Positions 35,392-44,670 of a DNA stretch of 64,000 bases are shown piece by piece. The DNA comes from Alteromonas sp. LOR. Lineage in GTDB: Bacteria; Pseudomonadota; Gammaproteobacteria; Enterobacterales; Alteromonadaceae. The stretch covers positions 124,001 through 188,000 of the forward strand of contig NZ_JQFW01000002.1 of NCBI RefSeq assembly GCF_000753865.1, given 5' to 3'. Within the stretch, counting starts at the first letter, position 1. Each line of letters starts with the position of its first letter. The notes beneath the pieces were generated by a model that searched no databases, was not told where the DNA came from, and saw only the letters and a list, made by a program, of their open reading frames with translations. Made by a program: the position numbers and the translations under genes.

Positions 35392-38309
35392 AGCGGTGCA
35401 TCCTGTCGTAAATCTACTTTGGGCTTTAGCCGACCTAATGGAAGAGCAATTACCAAGCATATGATTACGAGCGAAACCGTTACGCTGCTTACGATAACGC
35501 CAAAGTCGACGGCTAGCGGATACACCCAGCTAAAGGCCAGTCGATTAACTTCGAAGATAAATACATACGCTAGATAAATACCAAACGGTACGGCAAGTAA
35601 GGCGGTGAGTAGGCATAGAAAAATATATTGTCCTAGTAAGCTAAGCTTCACTGCTGTTTTACTCACCCCAAGCGCCCGCAGTACAGTAAGTGACGATGCA
35701 TTACTGAGCGATAATATACTTAGCGATACTGCAAAGGCTACTCCCGCTACAAGCAGCGTTGTGATATTTAAACCATCAGTAAGGACAAACGTTCTATCAA
35801 AGGTATCCATCGAAAGCGTGAGTAATTCTTCTCTACTGTAGAGATTGCCCTGGGTGGCGAGTGTTGTTTCCTTCTGCTCAAAGGTTTGAGGCGTTTCAGG
35901 TGTACCAGCCTGGAAAGTAGATTGATCGTAAGAGATAGCAAGCACGCCAGAAAATGCGGCGTCACCAATGGTATCTCTATTAAAGCTTGATAGTGGTAAC
36001 AGCAATTGCGCTTTCATATTGCCGTAATCTGGGTAGATGCCTAATACGGTAAAAGAGGGGGGTTTATTGAAGAAACGATGGTTATTTTTGTTTGAGCTCT
36101 CATCGATATTGGCGGCCTTCATCTCTTCAAGAAAAAGCGTATCGCCCAGTGAAACGTCATTGGAAAACGCAAGCTGTTGATTAATGTAAATGCCTTCACC
36201 ACTTTCAAACTTCGCCCATGCATTAGTAACACTTGAGTCTACAACAAGGGCATTACGACCATTATCATGGGTAGGGTAACTGCTAATTGAAATTGAAGAA
36301 GCATCCGCGCTTTTAGAGCCATTTCCACTAGAGTCGGTGTTATTAGCGCTAGACTGGGCAACGAGTTTACCTTGAAGTCGTAGCAATGGCGTTGAGGTAA
36401 CGCCTTCGGGTATAACAAGCTCAGAGAGTGCTTTATCGGTGTACAAATACGCAGGGGCGTACAATCGCTGAGTTAGCCAACTTTCCGTAGCCGCACGAAA
36501 GCTATCGGTCATAACGTTCATGCCAATGTTAGCAGTAAGCGCAATGAAAAAAGCACAGACGGCAAGACGGGTACGAGAAGAAAGCTGTGCAGTACTTGCC
36601 ACTATAAAGTGTAAAACGGGTTTACTTGGGGGCGTAACCTTCATCACACCGTTGGCCAGTATTGGCAACCACATAATCACGAGAGAACAGCTTACCAGCA
36701 GTAATAGTGCAACAAACAGCAGCGCGTGCAGCGTAGTTGATATTAACGCTTGGGTAATGGCTAAAAGGGCAATGCCAGCTATCGTGCAAACAAGTACAGT
36801 ACGTTTTCGCATAGGCTGAGCGGCTTTTACTTTGCTTGTGCTTAATGCAGTGGAGAGTTGTTTTGCTGGAATGAGTGCAAATATGCCCAGCGATAAAAAG
36901 GTAACAAAAACCGAGAGCGCGAGTGTGCTGATTAGGTTGACGTCAGGGGTAATAAACACGGCATCGAAAAGAGAAGAAAAGGTGCCGCTAATGATGGGTG
37001 AAAGCATTGACGCGGCATAAAAACCTGCGGCGCAACCAACGGGAACGCTCAATACGCAATAAAGTAAAAGCTCTGCAAGTAGTGCAGTAGTTAAATGGCG
37101 GCTGCTTACGCCCAGTTGCCTCATTCTAAAAATATTGGGTAAACGAGTTCGGTACATCAAGTTCAGCGCGTTTAACACAATAAAGAGCGCCACTACGGCC
37201 ATTAACGCGCCCATAGCCCATAAATTTAGCTTAAAACTATCGGGTAACGAGCCGGTGTCTTGCTGCGTACTAATGTCTTTAAACTCAACGGTTTTTAAAA
37301 GCCTTTGTTGAATGATTTGCTTATCGCTTTGTGAGAGGGGAAGTAAGGACAAAAAACCTGATAGGGGCCAAGTGGCCTCAGTGATATTTCGGCGATAAAA
37401 GTCTGCTAGCGACACAACAACAGTATCTTGAGGGACTGCAGTGCTTACACTTAGCTGTACAATAGTGGCCGATGAGGATGACGACGTTGAAGTGATATCA
37501 GAAGAGGGCGGCAATGCACCTGCCGTTTTACCTGCCGCTTCAGCTGGGCCCTTAGGTAAAGCGGCAGCTGAAGAGGCTCCTGATGAAGAAACTCCTGATG
37601 AAGAAGCTTCGCCGTCTTGTGAGTCACCACTGGCTAGTTGGCTATTTTTTTGACTGCGTTTTTGGCTGCCTTTTTGACTGCCACTGAAAAACAAGACATC
37701 GCAGCCGAGCTTTGATTTTGTCGCTGGGTGTATGGCGCCCGCGACATGATATGGCTGAGCGGAGCCGCCATTTGTTGACATTAACCCAGCCATGCTATTT
37801 GAAATTGAGCCTGCTTTATCCCCAGAAACTGGATAGCTAAAAAGGGCTTGGTTATCTATTCCCAAAAGAGACAGCTCTGTAGCCGCTTGTGACGTCTCTA
37901 CTTGGTTGTCGCTATTGTCGTCTTCGGCGCATGAGAACCTTTGTTCTCTCTCGCTAAACGCTACCAGTTGGGTAAAGCCTGCCATCCTCAAATTGGCATA
38001 GTCAGCTTTGCTGAGGAAGTAGTCTTTACCCACTTCACCTACTTTACCTATTTGAGGCTCACTTGCAGCCTCATCCACAGCTCTGTTGGACATAGCAGCC
38101 TTGTCGACAAAAATAATAGTACCGCCATTGAAAATAGAAGATTTGCTACTGGCTAGCTCACCTTGTGAAGCGCCTTCGTTAATGAGCAGCACGGTAATGA
38201 GGCCTGCATTTGCTAAAATGATAGCAAACATGATGAGCAGCGGCTCCCACGGTCTTACCCGTGACATGGCTAAAAGGGCGTTAAGGGTAAGGCTTAAGGT
38301 TCTATGCAA
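35388..38309 (-). CDS. FtsX-type ABC transporter permease, long form
   Basis: A 973-residue membrane protein with FtsX-like permease domains: an N-terminal transmembrane helix (about 20-43), a large periplasmic region, helices around 370-560 with a second FtsX block, another periplasmic region, and three C-terminal helices ending with LGRLKPKVDLRQD. It belongs to the MacB/LolC-like mechanotransmission group and should work with the ATPase encoded just upstream. The first periplasmic region contains an unusual low-complexity stretch (about residues 205-280) rich in Ser, Gln, Lys and Ala. It overlaps the AttH-like gene by 4 bases. Cargo unknown; a lipid or hydrophobic ligand for the AttH lipocalin is a fair guess. 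Confidence 0.85.
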   Translation of the reverse strand: MHRTLSLTLNALLAMSRVRPWEPLLIMFAIILANAGLITVLLINEGASQGELASSKSSIFNGGTIIFVDKAAMSNRAVDEAASEPQIGKVGEVGKDYFLSKADYANLRMAGFTQLVAFSEREQRFSCAEDDNSDNQVETSQAATELSLLGIDNQALFSYPVSGDKAGSISNSMAGLMSTNGGSAQPYHVAGAIHPATKSKLGCDVLFFSGSQKGSQKRSQKNSQLASGDSQDGEASSSGVSSSGASSAAALPKGPAEAAGKTAGALPPSSDITSTSSSSSATIVQLSVSTAVPQDTVVVSLADFYRRNITEATWPLSGFLSLLPLSQSDKQIIQQRLLKTVEFKDISTQQDTGSLPDSFKLNLWAMGALMAVVALFIVLNALNLMYRTRLPNIFRMRQLGVSSRHLTTALLAELLLYCVLSVPVGCAAGFYAASMLSPIISGTFSSLFDAVFITPDVNLISTLALSVFVTFLSLGIFALIPAKQLSTALSTSKVKAAQPMRKRTVLVCTIAGIALLAITQALISTTLHALLFVALLLLVSCSLVIMWLPILANGVMKVTPPSKPVLHFIVASTAQLSSRTRLAVCAFFIALTANIGMNVMTDSFRAATESWLTQRLYAPAYLYTDKALSELVIPEGVTSTPLLRLQGKLVAQSSANNTDSSGNGSKSADASSISISSYPTHDNGRNALVVDSSVTNAWAKFESGEGIYINQQLAFSNDVSLGDTLFLEEMKAANIDESSNKNNHRFFNKPPSFTVLGIYPDYGNMKAQLLLPLSSFNRDTIGDAAFSGVLAISYDQSTFQAGTPETPQTFEQKETTLATQGNLYSREELLTLSMDTFDRTFVLTDGLNITTLLVAGVAFAVSLSILSLSNASSLTVLRALGVSKTAVKLSLLGQYIFLCLLTALLAVPFGIYLAYVFIFEVNRLAFSWVYPLAVDFGVIVSSVTVSLVIICLVIALPLGRLKPKVDLRQDAPL

Positions 38310-38431
38310 AGGGACACTTCATCATTTAAATCATCGGCAGGTTTGACACATGCACTAACTATTGCATTGACTATTGTATTAGCTGTTGAATTAACGACTG
38401 CGCTCGCTTTTGCTATCACTATTGCGCCCAT
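38294..38431 (-). CDS. Possible 45-residue peptide between ATPase and permease genes
   Basis: An open frame fills the 142-base gap between two genes of a compact operon and overlaps the permease start by 16 bases. The product would start MGAIVIAKASAVVNSTANTI. The DNA here contains degenerate repeats (CAATAGTCAATG / CAATAGTTAGTG). There is no good ribosome site, so it may be repeat-derived noise. Confidence 0.2.
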   Translation of the reverse strand: MGAIVIAKASAVVNSTANTIVNAIVSACVKPADDLNDEVSLCIEP

Positions 38432-38451
38432 TTTTACGCCAATTAGTGCGT

Positions 38452-39231
38452 TCACTGCAGTTCCTTAATCTGCGATTTTTCTTCGTTCAATTTGCCTTTA
38501 TGTAGCCACAATGGGAACTTCGCCTTTTGAGCCACATCAGGGCTGTGTGTCACAACCAGTAATGTGGTGTTCATCTCGCTGCAAACGTCATAGAGAATAT
38601 CGGAAACAGCTTGGCTGGTGGCTTCATCTAAATTACCGGTAGGTTCGTCGGCGAGTATTAAAGAGGGCTTGTGTACCAGTGCTCTTGCTATTGCACAGCG
38701 CTGTTGCTCACCGCCCGATAATTGCGATATTGGTTTTTTAGCAAGAGGCAAAATATTGAGCTGTTCCATAAGTTCTGTCTGATACTGCGGGTTGTAGTTA
38801 CCTTTTAATCGCGCGGTAAACGCAATGTTATCCCATGCATTAAAACAATCAAACAGGTTATAGCTTTGAAATACGATCCCCAAATGATTCTTACGAAAAT
38901 CATCCACATTGCTTTTACCTCTCACAGCATTGTTTAAAACAGGCTCTGTTCCAACTATACCTTTTTCGGCCGCAGGAAGGTTGCGGGCATTGGAGGGGGT
39001 GTCCTGAGGTTGGCGTTTACTGCCTTCATACAAACAATAATCGTTAACTGAAATGGTACCTGAGGTAGGCGTATCAAAGCCTGCAATAAGGGATAATAGC
39101 GTTGATTTGCCACACCCTGAAGCCCCTTGAATACTCACGGAATCGCCGTTATTTACCGAAAGATCTAAATCACAAAGAATAGGTGCGCTAACGCCTTCAA
39201 ACGACTTTGTTAACTTTTCAATTTTTAACAT
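38452..39231 (-). CDS. ABC transporter ATP-binding protein (LolD/MacB type)
   Basis: A 259-residue ATPase with Walker [11 protein letters not shown]-loop [10 protein letters not shown], signature [15 protein letters not shown] and Walker [15 protein letters not shown]. It lies first in the three-gene set with the FtsX-type permease and AttH-like lipoprotein. ATG 39231 ([11 protein letters not shown]) is the family-like start; the frame extends to 39279. An insertion of about 40 residues between Walker A and the Q-loop (around 75-120) makes it longer than LolD. Confidence 0.92.
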   Translation of the reverse strand: MLKIEKLTKSFEGVSAPILCDLDLSVNNGDSVSIQGASGCGKSTLLSLIAGFDTPTSGTISVNDYCLYEGSKRQPQDTPSNARNLPAAEKGIVGTEPVLNNAVRGKSNVDDFRKNHLGIVFQSYNLFDCFNAWDNIAFTARLKGNYNPQYQTELMEQLNILPLAKKPISQLSGGEQQRCAIARALVHKPSLILADEPTGNLDEATSQAVSDILYDVCSEMNTTLLVVTHSPDVAQKAKFPLWLHKGKLNEEKSQIKELQ

Positions 39232-39497
39232 AGGTGACAGGGAGACCGTTTTGAGTAATAGAAGTAAAGAGCAATTCATTCAGGGTCGCAGGTTGGCAAC
39301 TCAGGAGGATTTTCAAAAAGCAATCCCGACGCCAACTTTAAGCTAGCCTTCTATCTCAATCTAACAATTAACTTGTTCTATTATTGCGTCTTACTGATAG
39401 GATTACGTTGCCTCACCACTTTTGGAGCAGTAAAAAATAGCAAGAATAAGAATAATGGTAAATGGGGGCAAGAGAGGTAAATTGAAAAAACAACAAA

Positions 39498-39526
39498 TTG
39501 ACATAATGTTGTATCTGAACTATCGT
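39498..39526 (+). promoter_or_regulatory. Sigma-70 promoter of the antitoxin gene
   Basis: TTGACA and TATCGT are separated by 17 bases, 29 bases before the antitoxin ATG. The gap 39232-39497 shows no other feature. Confidence 0.6.
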
Positions 39527-39554
39527 TTTCAGCATCGCCCCTATGGAGTTATCT

Positions 39555-39794
39555 ATGAGACTTTCAATTGATATTACTGCAGAACAGCACCAGTTTCTTA
39601 AAGCAGCAGCTGCTATTCAGGGCAAGAGCATAAAAACCTATGTGTTAGAATGTGCATTGCCTTCACACGAGGAATCTGAGGCATTTAAAAAGTTGGAAAG
39701 CGTTTTGAATAAAAGGACCAACAGCGCATTAAGCGGTGCCATTTCAAACAAAACACTCGATGAAATATGCGATGAAGAGATAGCAGATCAGTAA
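39555..39794 (+). CDS. Ribbon-helix-helix antitoxin (ParD-like) of a broken ParDE pair
   Basis: A 79-residue protein. The N-terminal part (MRLSIDITAEQHQFLKAAA, then GKSIKTYVLECAL) is a ribbon-helix-helix DNA-binding domain; the C-terminal part, ending DEICDEEIADQ, is acidic and would bind a toxin. GGAG lies about 6 bases before ATG 39555. It is followed directly by the remains of a ParE-type toxin gene, so it is now an orphan, but the reading frame is intact. Confidence 0.75.
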   Translation: MRLSIDITAEQHQFLKAAAAIQGKSIKTYVLECALPSHEESEAFKKLESVLNKRTNSALSGAISNKTLDEICDEEIADQ

Positions 39795-39795
39795 C

Positions 39796-40131
39796 TTGGC
39801 TTCATATCTTCTATCAAAAGATGCTTAAAATGATATTCGCGAAATAGTTAGGTATACCCTAAGTAACTGGGGTGAAACACAAGTAAACCTATATCGCTCT
39901 GCATTGAGAAACCAATTCGACAAGATTGGTAAAATTGTTGTTGTCTGTAAACATTATTCTAAAACACTCCCCGACGTAAAATTTACGATTGTAAAAGAGC
40001 ACTTCGTTTTCTACGTTTCACCTCCTACAATTCACCTCCAAATGAAAAGCCGATAATAATTGCCGTACTACATAAATCAAGAGATATGGTGCGGCACCTA
40101 TCGAGCAGGTCTAAAGATTCGCTTTATTAGC
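39796..40131 (+). pseudogene. ParE/RelE-family toxin, inactivated
   Basis: Starting at TTG 39796, one base after the antitoxin stop, the frame reads ASYLLSKDA, then a stop (TAA at 39826), then continues NDIREIVRYTLSNWGET, a typical ParE start. It runs on through LPDVKFTIVKEHFVFYV. Near 40024-40035 the frame must shift by one base to recover PIIIAVLHKSRDMVRHL, the conserved ParE end. So there are at least two lesions, plus a TTG start in place of ATG. The coding remains are long and well conserved, so the damage looks recent. Confidence 0.8.
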
Positions 40132-40132
40132 A

Positions 40133-40834
40133 CTACTGATTAATAAAGTTATCGAGCTCTTCACCCGTAATTTTCTTTATTTGAGCAAACAGATACCATA
40201 ATGCAGCAATTAGTAACACCATGCTGGGAATGACGATCACTGGGTAGCTTAGCGCTGTCATCCTGCCAAGCTCTTCGGTGTAAGCCGTTGTGCCAGGTTC
40301 GCTGACGAGTATCATTTTTGCCAATATGTAATTAAGCGCAGAAGACAAAAAGAAAGAGCTTGCAACAATATACGAGCTTACCGCCACTTTTTTATTAAAC
40401 TCAACCTGCTTGCCTTTGGCGTCAAGTACCTGATTTAGATGAGGCCAATTGATAATTTGGTCGTTTAATATCAACATCTTGACTAAGGGTTTTTCGGTAT
40501 ATTGAGTGACTAAAACTGCAATGCCAATAAGGCCAGGGATCGCGGCTTCTTTTATCGCAATATACTCGGCGGGAAGTTTCAATAGGCTAAATCCCCCGGT
40601 AAGCAGTACGCTGATGATCCCAAGAATAGAGAAGCCATTCACTTTACCTGACTGCTTTAAATCATAAAGTCCGTAGCCGATGGGAAAGCTTAGCGCCGCC
40701 ACTATGCTCCACGCTGGGCCTAAATAATCCTCAGAGCTTGCATAGCTCATAAGCACTACGGGAATAATGATATTAAAGGCGAGGTTGCCAAAAAAGCCCT
40801 GATTTTTTTGCTGAGGTTGTTGTACTGCTGACAT
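40133..40834 (-). CDS. Multi-pass membrane protein (VC0807-like)
   Basis: A 233-residue protein with about six hydrophobic segments (for example FNIIIPVVLMSYAS, WSIVAALSFPIGYGLYDL, IISVLLTGGFSLL, VIVIPSMVLLIAALWYLFA). It resembles the uncharacterised VC0807 family; the match is by eye. ATG 40834 (MSAVQQPQQKNQ) is preferred; the frame opens at 40900 but would then overlap the rhomboid gene. The function is unknown. It lies downstream of the rhomboid gene on the same strand. Confidence 0.65.
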   Translation of the reverse strand: MSAVQQPQQKNQGFFGNLAFNIIIPVVLMSYASSEDYLGPAWSIVAALSFPIGYGLYDLKQSGKVNGFSILGIISVLLTGGFSLLKLPAEYIAIKEAAIPGLIGIAVLVTQYTEKPLVKMLILNDQIINWPHLNQVLDAKGKQVEFNKKVAVSSYIVASSFFLSSALNYILAKMILVSEPGTTAYTEELGRMTALSYPVIVIPSMVLLIAALWYLFAQIKKITGEELDNFINQ

Positions 40835-40878
40835 ATCAATCTGTAACTTCAAATTCTGTAGTGTGATTATACGGAAAG

Positions 40879-41421
40879 TTATTTCCGTGCCCAGTGCCAA
40901 GCGGCAAATAACCCACCTAGAAAGCCAAATAGATGATATTCAAACGAAATAAATTTCGATGTGGGGAGCACGCCGACTAACATTCCGCCGTATAGCGCAG
41001 CAACCACCAAGGAAATGAGCAAATATCGAATCTTATTACTTCGAAACCCAGCCAATACCAAAAAGCCAAAGTATCCATATACCATACCGCTGGCCCCAAT
41101 GTGTGTTGCGCTTCGGCCAAACAGCCATACGCCGAGGCCGCCAATAAGCAGCGCACACATAGTAGCAATAATAAAAGTACGCTTGCCCCATTGCATTGTT
41201 AGCCACATGAATAGCATTAGCGGCAACAGGTTTGCCATTAAGTGTGTAGGAGTGCCATGAAGAAAAGGGGCAGTAAAAATAAATGGCAAGTGGTTTAAAG
41301 AGCGTGGCACAACGCCAAAGGCATTGAGTGAATTACCCGTTAAAAGGTTTGCCACTTCAATTAAAATTAACAGTGCGCCTATGGTAAGTATGATGCGCAG
41401 CTGCATCGATAGCGACTTCAT
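40879..41421 (-). CDS. Rhomboid-family intramembrane serine protease
   Basis: A 180-residue protein with about six transmembrane segments. The catalytic Ser is in HIGASGMVYGY, and the His partner in SFEYHLFGFLGG. The N-terminal loop has TAPFLHGTPTHLMANLLPL, with the HxxxN motif of the rhomboid fold. It cleaves membrane-anchored substrates. It lies after the yjf-type stress set on the same strand, with a 186-base gap, so co-transcription is possible but not shown. Confidence 0.85.
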   Translation of the reverse strand: MKSLSMQLRIILTIGALLILIEVANLLTGNSLNAFGVVPRSLNHLPFIFTAPFLHGTPTHLMANLLPLMLFMWLTMQWGKRTFIIATMCALLIGGLGVWLFGRSATHIGASGMVYGYFGFLVLAGFRSNKIRYLLISLVVAALYGGMLVGVLPTSKFISFEYHLFGFLGGLFAAWHWARK

Positions 41422-41607
41422 AACGTGTCCTTTACGATAATGCTAAATAAGTATTGTGAGTAGTACGGTGTTAATATTGCGGTGCTAGAATGTAGTACAT
41501 GTAATATGGGTTTTAGAGCGCACATGATCACAAAATCCTGCGTTCATAGATTCTTGGGTTCATAAAATCTTTCGTTTACAGATTCTTGCGTTCATAAAAC
41601 CTTTCGT

Positions 41608-42774
41608 TTATAAAATAATGTGAGGCACATAGCGCGAGAGGTCTTGTGTAATGGCAGACGTATCCTCCCTGACTGAAATTCCTGCAGGCATGTCATCCAC
41701 CAGCCAGCTGCCAATTAGTGTGTAATTATCACCAAAGGTGGGCAAAGGTTCAAAGGCCTGCACAATAAAGCCTTCTTCTCCGTAGGGACCGCTGCTTAGC
41801 TCATCCTCTTTGCCATCTTGAAGAATCGAAACGTTCGCCCCCTCCCGTGAATACAATGGTTTTTTAATCCATTTACCCGCCGCAACCGCTTTATCAGCTT
41901 CATCGCTGAAATACGATGGTAGCAGGTTAGGGTGGCCTTCAAACATTTTCCACAGCATAGGAAGCAATGCTTTGTTCGATAAAACAGATTTCCAAGCAGG
42001 CTCTAGCCAATTCACTTCTGCACCGGCTAGTGCGTCGCCGAATTCTTCCCGAAGCATAAACTCCCACGGATAAAGCTTAAAACAATCTGTGATGGGACTG
42101 TCGTTTAAATCGGTAAACACACCAGTATCTGCAATGCCGATGTCTTCAATAAACACGAAGTCGGTGAGCAGCCCAGCTTCTGCCGCGCAATCTTGAAGGT
42201 ATTGCACGGTACCTCTGTCTTCATCGGTATCTTTGCAACAGGCCATGTGAAGTTGCTGAATATTATAATGCTTGGCGATTTCACGGAATCGATGAACCAG
42301 TTTTTCTTGCAGGCTGTTAAATTGATCTGAATGCCTAGCCAGTTTCCCATTATCCACGTTCTGCTCTAGCCACAGCCACTGCCAAAAACCTGATTCGTAT
42401 AAGCTGGTGGGCGTGTCGGCGTTGTTTTCCAATAACTTTGCAGGGCCCGAACCGCTATAAACGAGGTCTAGACGAGAATATAGACTGGGGTCGGCATTAA
42501 ACCAGCTTGATTGAACCAAATCCCAGTGTTGTTCGGGTATGGCAAATCGGCGAAGTAATGATTCGCTGTTAACCACTTTCTCCACTACTGCTAAACACAT
42601 CTGATGCAGCTCTGCGGTGGGAGCTTCAATATCATTTTCAATTTGCGCTAGCGAAAACTGATAATAGGCACTTTCATCCCAATACGGCTGTCCGTACATG
42701 GTATGAAAATGAAAGCCGAACTCTGAGGCTAGCTGCTGCCAGTTTGGCCGCGGCTGGCAGGGCATTCTAAACAT
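41608..42774 (-). CDS. yjfC: Glutathionylspermidine synthase-like ATP-grasp protein (YjfC/YgiC)
   Basis: A 388-residue protein matching the synthetase domain of glutathionylspermidine synthase, without the amidase domain: [49 protein letters not shown], and EGFIVQAF near the end. It probably joins a polyamine or amine to a peptide-like substrate at the expense of ATP. It starts one base after the DUF1190 gene, as yjfMC do in E. coli. The real substrate is not known for this subfamily. Confidence 0.85.
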   Translation of the reverse strand: MFRMPCQPRPNWQQLASEFGFHFHTMYGQPYWDESAYYQFSLAQIENDIEAPTAELHQMCLAVVEKVVNSESLLRRFAIPEQHWDLVQSSWFNADPSLYSRLDLVYSGSGPAKLLENNADTPTSLYESGFWQWLWLEQNVDNGKLARHSDQFNSLQEKLVHRFREIAKHYNIQQLHMACCKDTDEDRGTVQYLQDCAAEAGLLTDFVFIEDIGIADTGVFTDLNDSPITDCFKLYPWEFMLREEFGDALAGAEVNWLEPAWKSVLSNKALLPMLWKMFEGHPNLLPSYFSDEADKAVAAGKWIKKPLYSREGANVSILQDGKEDELSSGPYGEEGFIVQAFEPLPTFGDNYTLIGSWLVDDMPAGISVREDTSAITQDLSRYVPHIIL

Positions 42775-42775
42775 T

Positions 42776-43552
42776 CTAGCCGCCCCATCCGCCTTTGCGA
42801 CTACTGCTACCCCATGACGATTTAGCGCGCACGCTACTGCCGAAGCCGCCTCGCTTCATAGTGCGGTTAACGGTAGGCTTTGGTTTTAACTGATCTTTAC
42901 TTACTCGGTAATTGCGCTTTCGAATATCGCCATCGAACACATGTCCGTCGGCCGTTATCCACCGTGAGCGAAAAGGCGAGTTGTATGAAGATGAGGTATA
43001 CAGAGGTTGTGAATAATAGCGGTTTGGCGAGAGTAGTGAACTCACCATGTAACCTGCCATAAACGGCATGAAAAAGCTGCCACCACTTGTATTGACGTTG
43101 CGGCACTGATTAGGGCCGAATTCGTATTCACAGTCGTATTCTGAATTAAATCGTGGGCTTGTGCGCAGCGCTTCATCAGCTGCGGTTTTATAGGCTGCCT
43201 CACACTTTTCTAGTGCATCAGGGTAATCCTGCTTGCAGTCATCAATTGATGTATAAATCTTAGCTTCTTCTCGCTCGGCGCCACAGGCAGAAAGCATTAC
43301 GCTGGCCACGCCTAGCGCCAAGGGTTTAACGCTAAACGTTTTGCGCATCCGGCTTAAATTGATGTACTTACTGCGTTTGGTTTTTGCTTCGGGCTCAGCG
43401 TTCGTCTCAGGTAATGCTTGAGTACTCATCCAGCTGCTCTCGCTGGTTACGTTACTCTTACAGCTGGTTTTATAGCTACTTTCGCAGTTGCTACCAAAAG
43501 ACGTAGAGCCAAGCGGGCCCTGTTTATTTGTGTTGTCTGTTGAGTCTGTCAT
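42776..43552 (-). CDS. yjfM: DUF1190 lipoprotein-like protein (YjfM/YgiB)
   Basis: A 258-residue protein. A lipobox-like ASVMLSAC (Cys about residue 90) is followed by DUF1190: [19 protein letters not shown], then [12 protein letters not shown], and a Gly/Ser/Arg-rich end ([10 protein letters not shown]). The ~65-residue hydrophilic, Ser/Thr/Asn-rich extension before the membrane segment is unusual compared with E. coli YgiB. The long start is supported by GGGAG 5 bases before the ATG, though M69 would give a normal lipoprotein signal. It pairs with the synthetase downstream. Confidence 0.82.
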   Translation of the reverse strand: MTDSTDNTNKQGPLGSTSFGSNCESSYKTSCKSNVTSESSWMSTQALPETNAEPEAKTKRSKYINLSRMRKTFSVKPLALGVASVMLSACGAEREEAKIYTSIDDCKQDYPDALEKCEAAYKTAADEALRTSPRFNSEYDCEYEFGPNQCRNVNTSGGSFFMPFMAGYMVSSLLSPNRYYSQPLYTSSSYNSPFRSRWITADGHVFDGDIRKRNYRVSKDQLKPKPTVNRTMKRGGFGSSVRAKSSWGSSSRKGGWGG

Positions 43553-43561
43553 AGCGGCTCC

Positions 43562-43981
43562 CTAATAGGTCATGCATGCTGCGTTGAGCAAGCCTACGGC
43601 AATTGACATACTGGCAAGCATCACACCTGCAGAAATTTCGTTGTTGTTAATGCGCTCAGCAATTTTTGGCATGAAGCTAAATCGTAAAATAGCAAAAGCC
43701 AGAGACTGAGCAATAACGGCAACAATGGCCCAAATGGCGAAGTCGATTACGGCAACCGAGTTTGAAGCGGCACTTCCAAGAGCAATAGCAAAACCGATAA
43801 TAGCGCCTCCAAAACCAATGGCTGCAGCAACGTTTTTGTCTTCTTTAACCAGTTTCCACTCGTCATGCGGTGTGACTAACGCATACACCAATTTGAAAAT
43901 AAATAAGAACAGGATTGAAAGGCCAAAGTACAAAGCAAAGTTATCTAGTCCTGCAAGTGATTGCATGATTGTATCCGTCAT
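43562..43981 (-). CDS. yjfL: DUF350 membrane protein (YjfL)
   Basis: A 139-residue protein with four hydrophobic segments (LYFGLSILFLFIFKLVYAL, AAAIGFGGAIIGFAIALG, AVIDFAIWAIVAVIAQSLA, and the C-terminal GVMLASMSIAVGLLNAA), the DUF350 layout of one or two repeats. Function unknown; it is part of the PspA-linked envelope-stress set. The gap to the yjfK-like gene is 11 bases. Confidence 0.85.
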   Translation of the reverse strand: MTDTIMQSLAGLDNFALYFGLSILFLFIFKLVYALVTPHDEWKLVKEDKNVAAAIGFGGAIIGFAIALGSAASNSVAVIDFAIWAIVAVIAQSLAFAILRFSFMPKIAERINNNEISAGVMLASMSIAVGLLNAACMTY

Positions 43982-43992
43982 ATTTTTTGTTC

Positions 43993-44637
43993 CTATCCGT
44001 TAATAGTTATATCTGCTGGTTGAATATCAACGCCCGTTGAAATTACCAAGCATCGGTCTAAATTATTACCTACTTGCTTCTCTTCTCCAACGACTAGCAG
44101 GGTTTCCACCCGTTCATTATCTATTGGACGTTCGTAAAGCATCATAAATTGGTCTGTTTTACTAATATCACCGTCTTCCTCATACGTGGTTTCTGTTACT
44201 GCCACAGGGGGAGACTCATCGCCAATGGCACCCCAAACGCGAGTGAAGGTGTTGCCGTCTAGGTCATAGGTTGGCTGGCTAATAATTGATGACAAGCACG
44301 TATTCCACTGCGCATCACTGCCAATGGTTTGTGTGTCGTAAAAATGCCAGAGTTTGACGTCGGTTACGTGGTTTTCACTCATTCCGCCATCGAGAATTAC
44401 CTGCAAAAACCCATCGTCATCGGTATAAAATCTGAGTATGGTGCCGCCGGTATCAAGCGGTGCCTCGCCTACAGCTTGTATAAGGTGCGAGCGAGCCGCT
44501 TTTTCTATGGTTAGCGATGGCTCTAGCAGCGACATTTTAAGGTTATCGAGTTCAAACGAACCGCCTAAATACAGCCCCATCACCTCAGGCGTCTTTGGTG
44601 CTGCAGGTTTCGCTTTTTTAAACAATTTACCGAACAT
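43993..44637 (-). CDS. yjfK: DUF2491 protein (YjfK)
   Basis: A 214-residue soluble protein of the DUF2491 family: LGGSFELDNLKMSLLEPSL, GGTILRFYTDDDGFLQVI, TRVWGAIGDESPPVAVTE. No signal peptide or membrane segment. It lies between the K+ channel gene and the DUF350 gene. Function unknown; families of this set recur with PspA-like proteins. Confidence 0.82.
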   Translation of the reverse strand: MFGKLFKKAKPAAPKTPEVMGLYLGGSFELDNLKMSLLEPSLTIEKAARSHLIQAVGEAPLDTGGTILRFYTDDDGFLQVILDGGMSENHVTDVKLWHFYDTQTIGSDAQWNTCLSSIISQPTYDLDGNTFTRVWGAIGDESPPVAVTETTYEEDGDISKTDQFMMLYERPIDNERVETLLVVGEEKQVGNNLDRCLVISTGVDIQPADITING

Positions 44638-44670
44638 ATGGGGTTCCTTTTTGACAGCCTAGTTTGCTGG

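Noticed and set aside
37441-37653. 70-codon acidic plus-strand frame inside the permease gene
   Set aside because: It is the complement of the Ser-rich low-complexity part of the permease, which explains its skewed composition.
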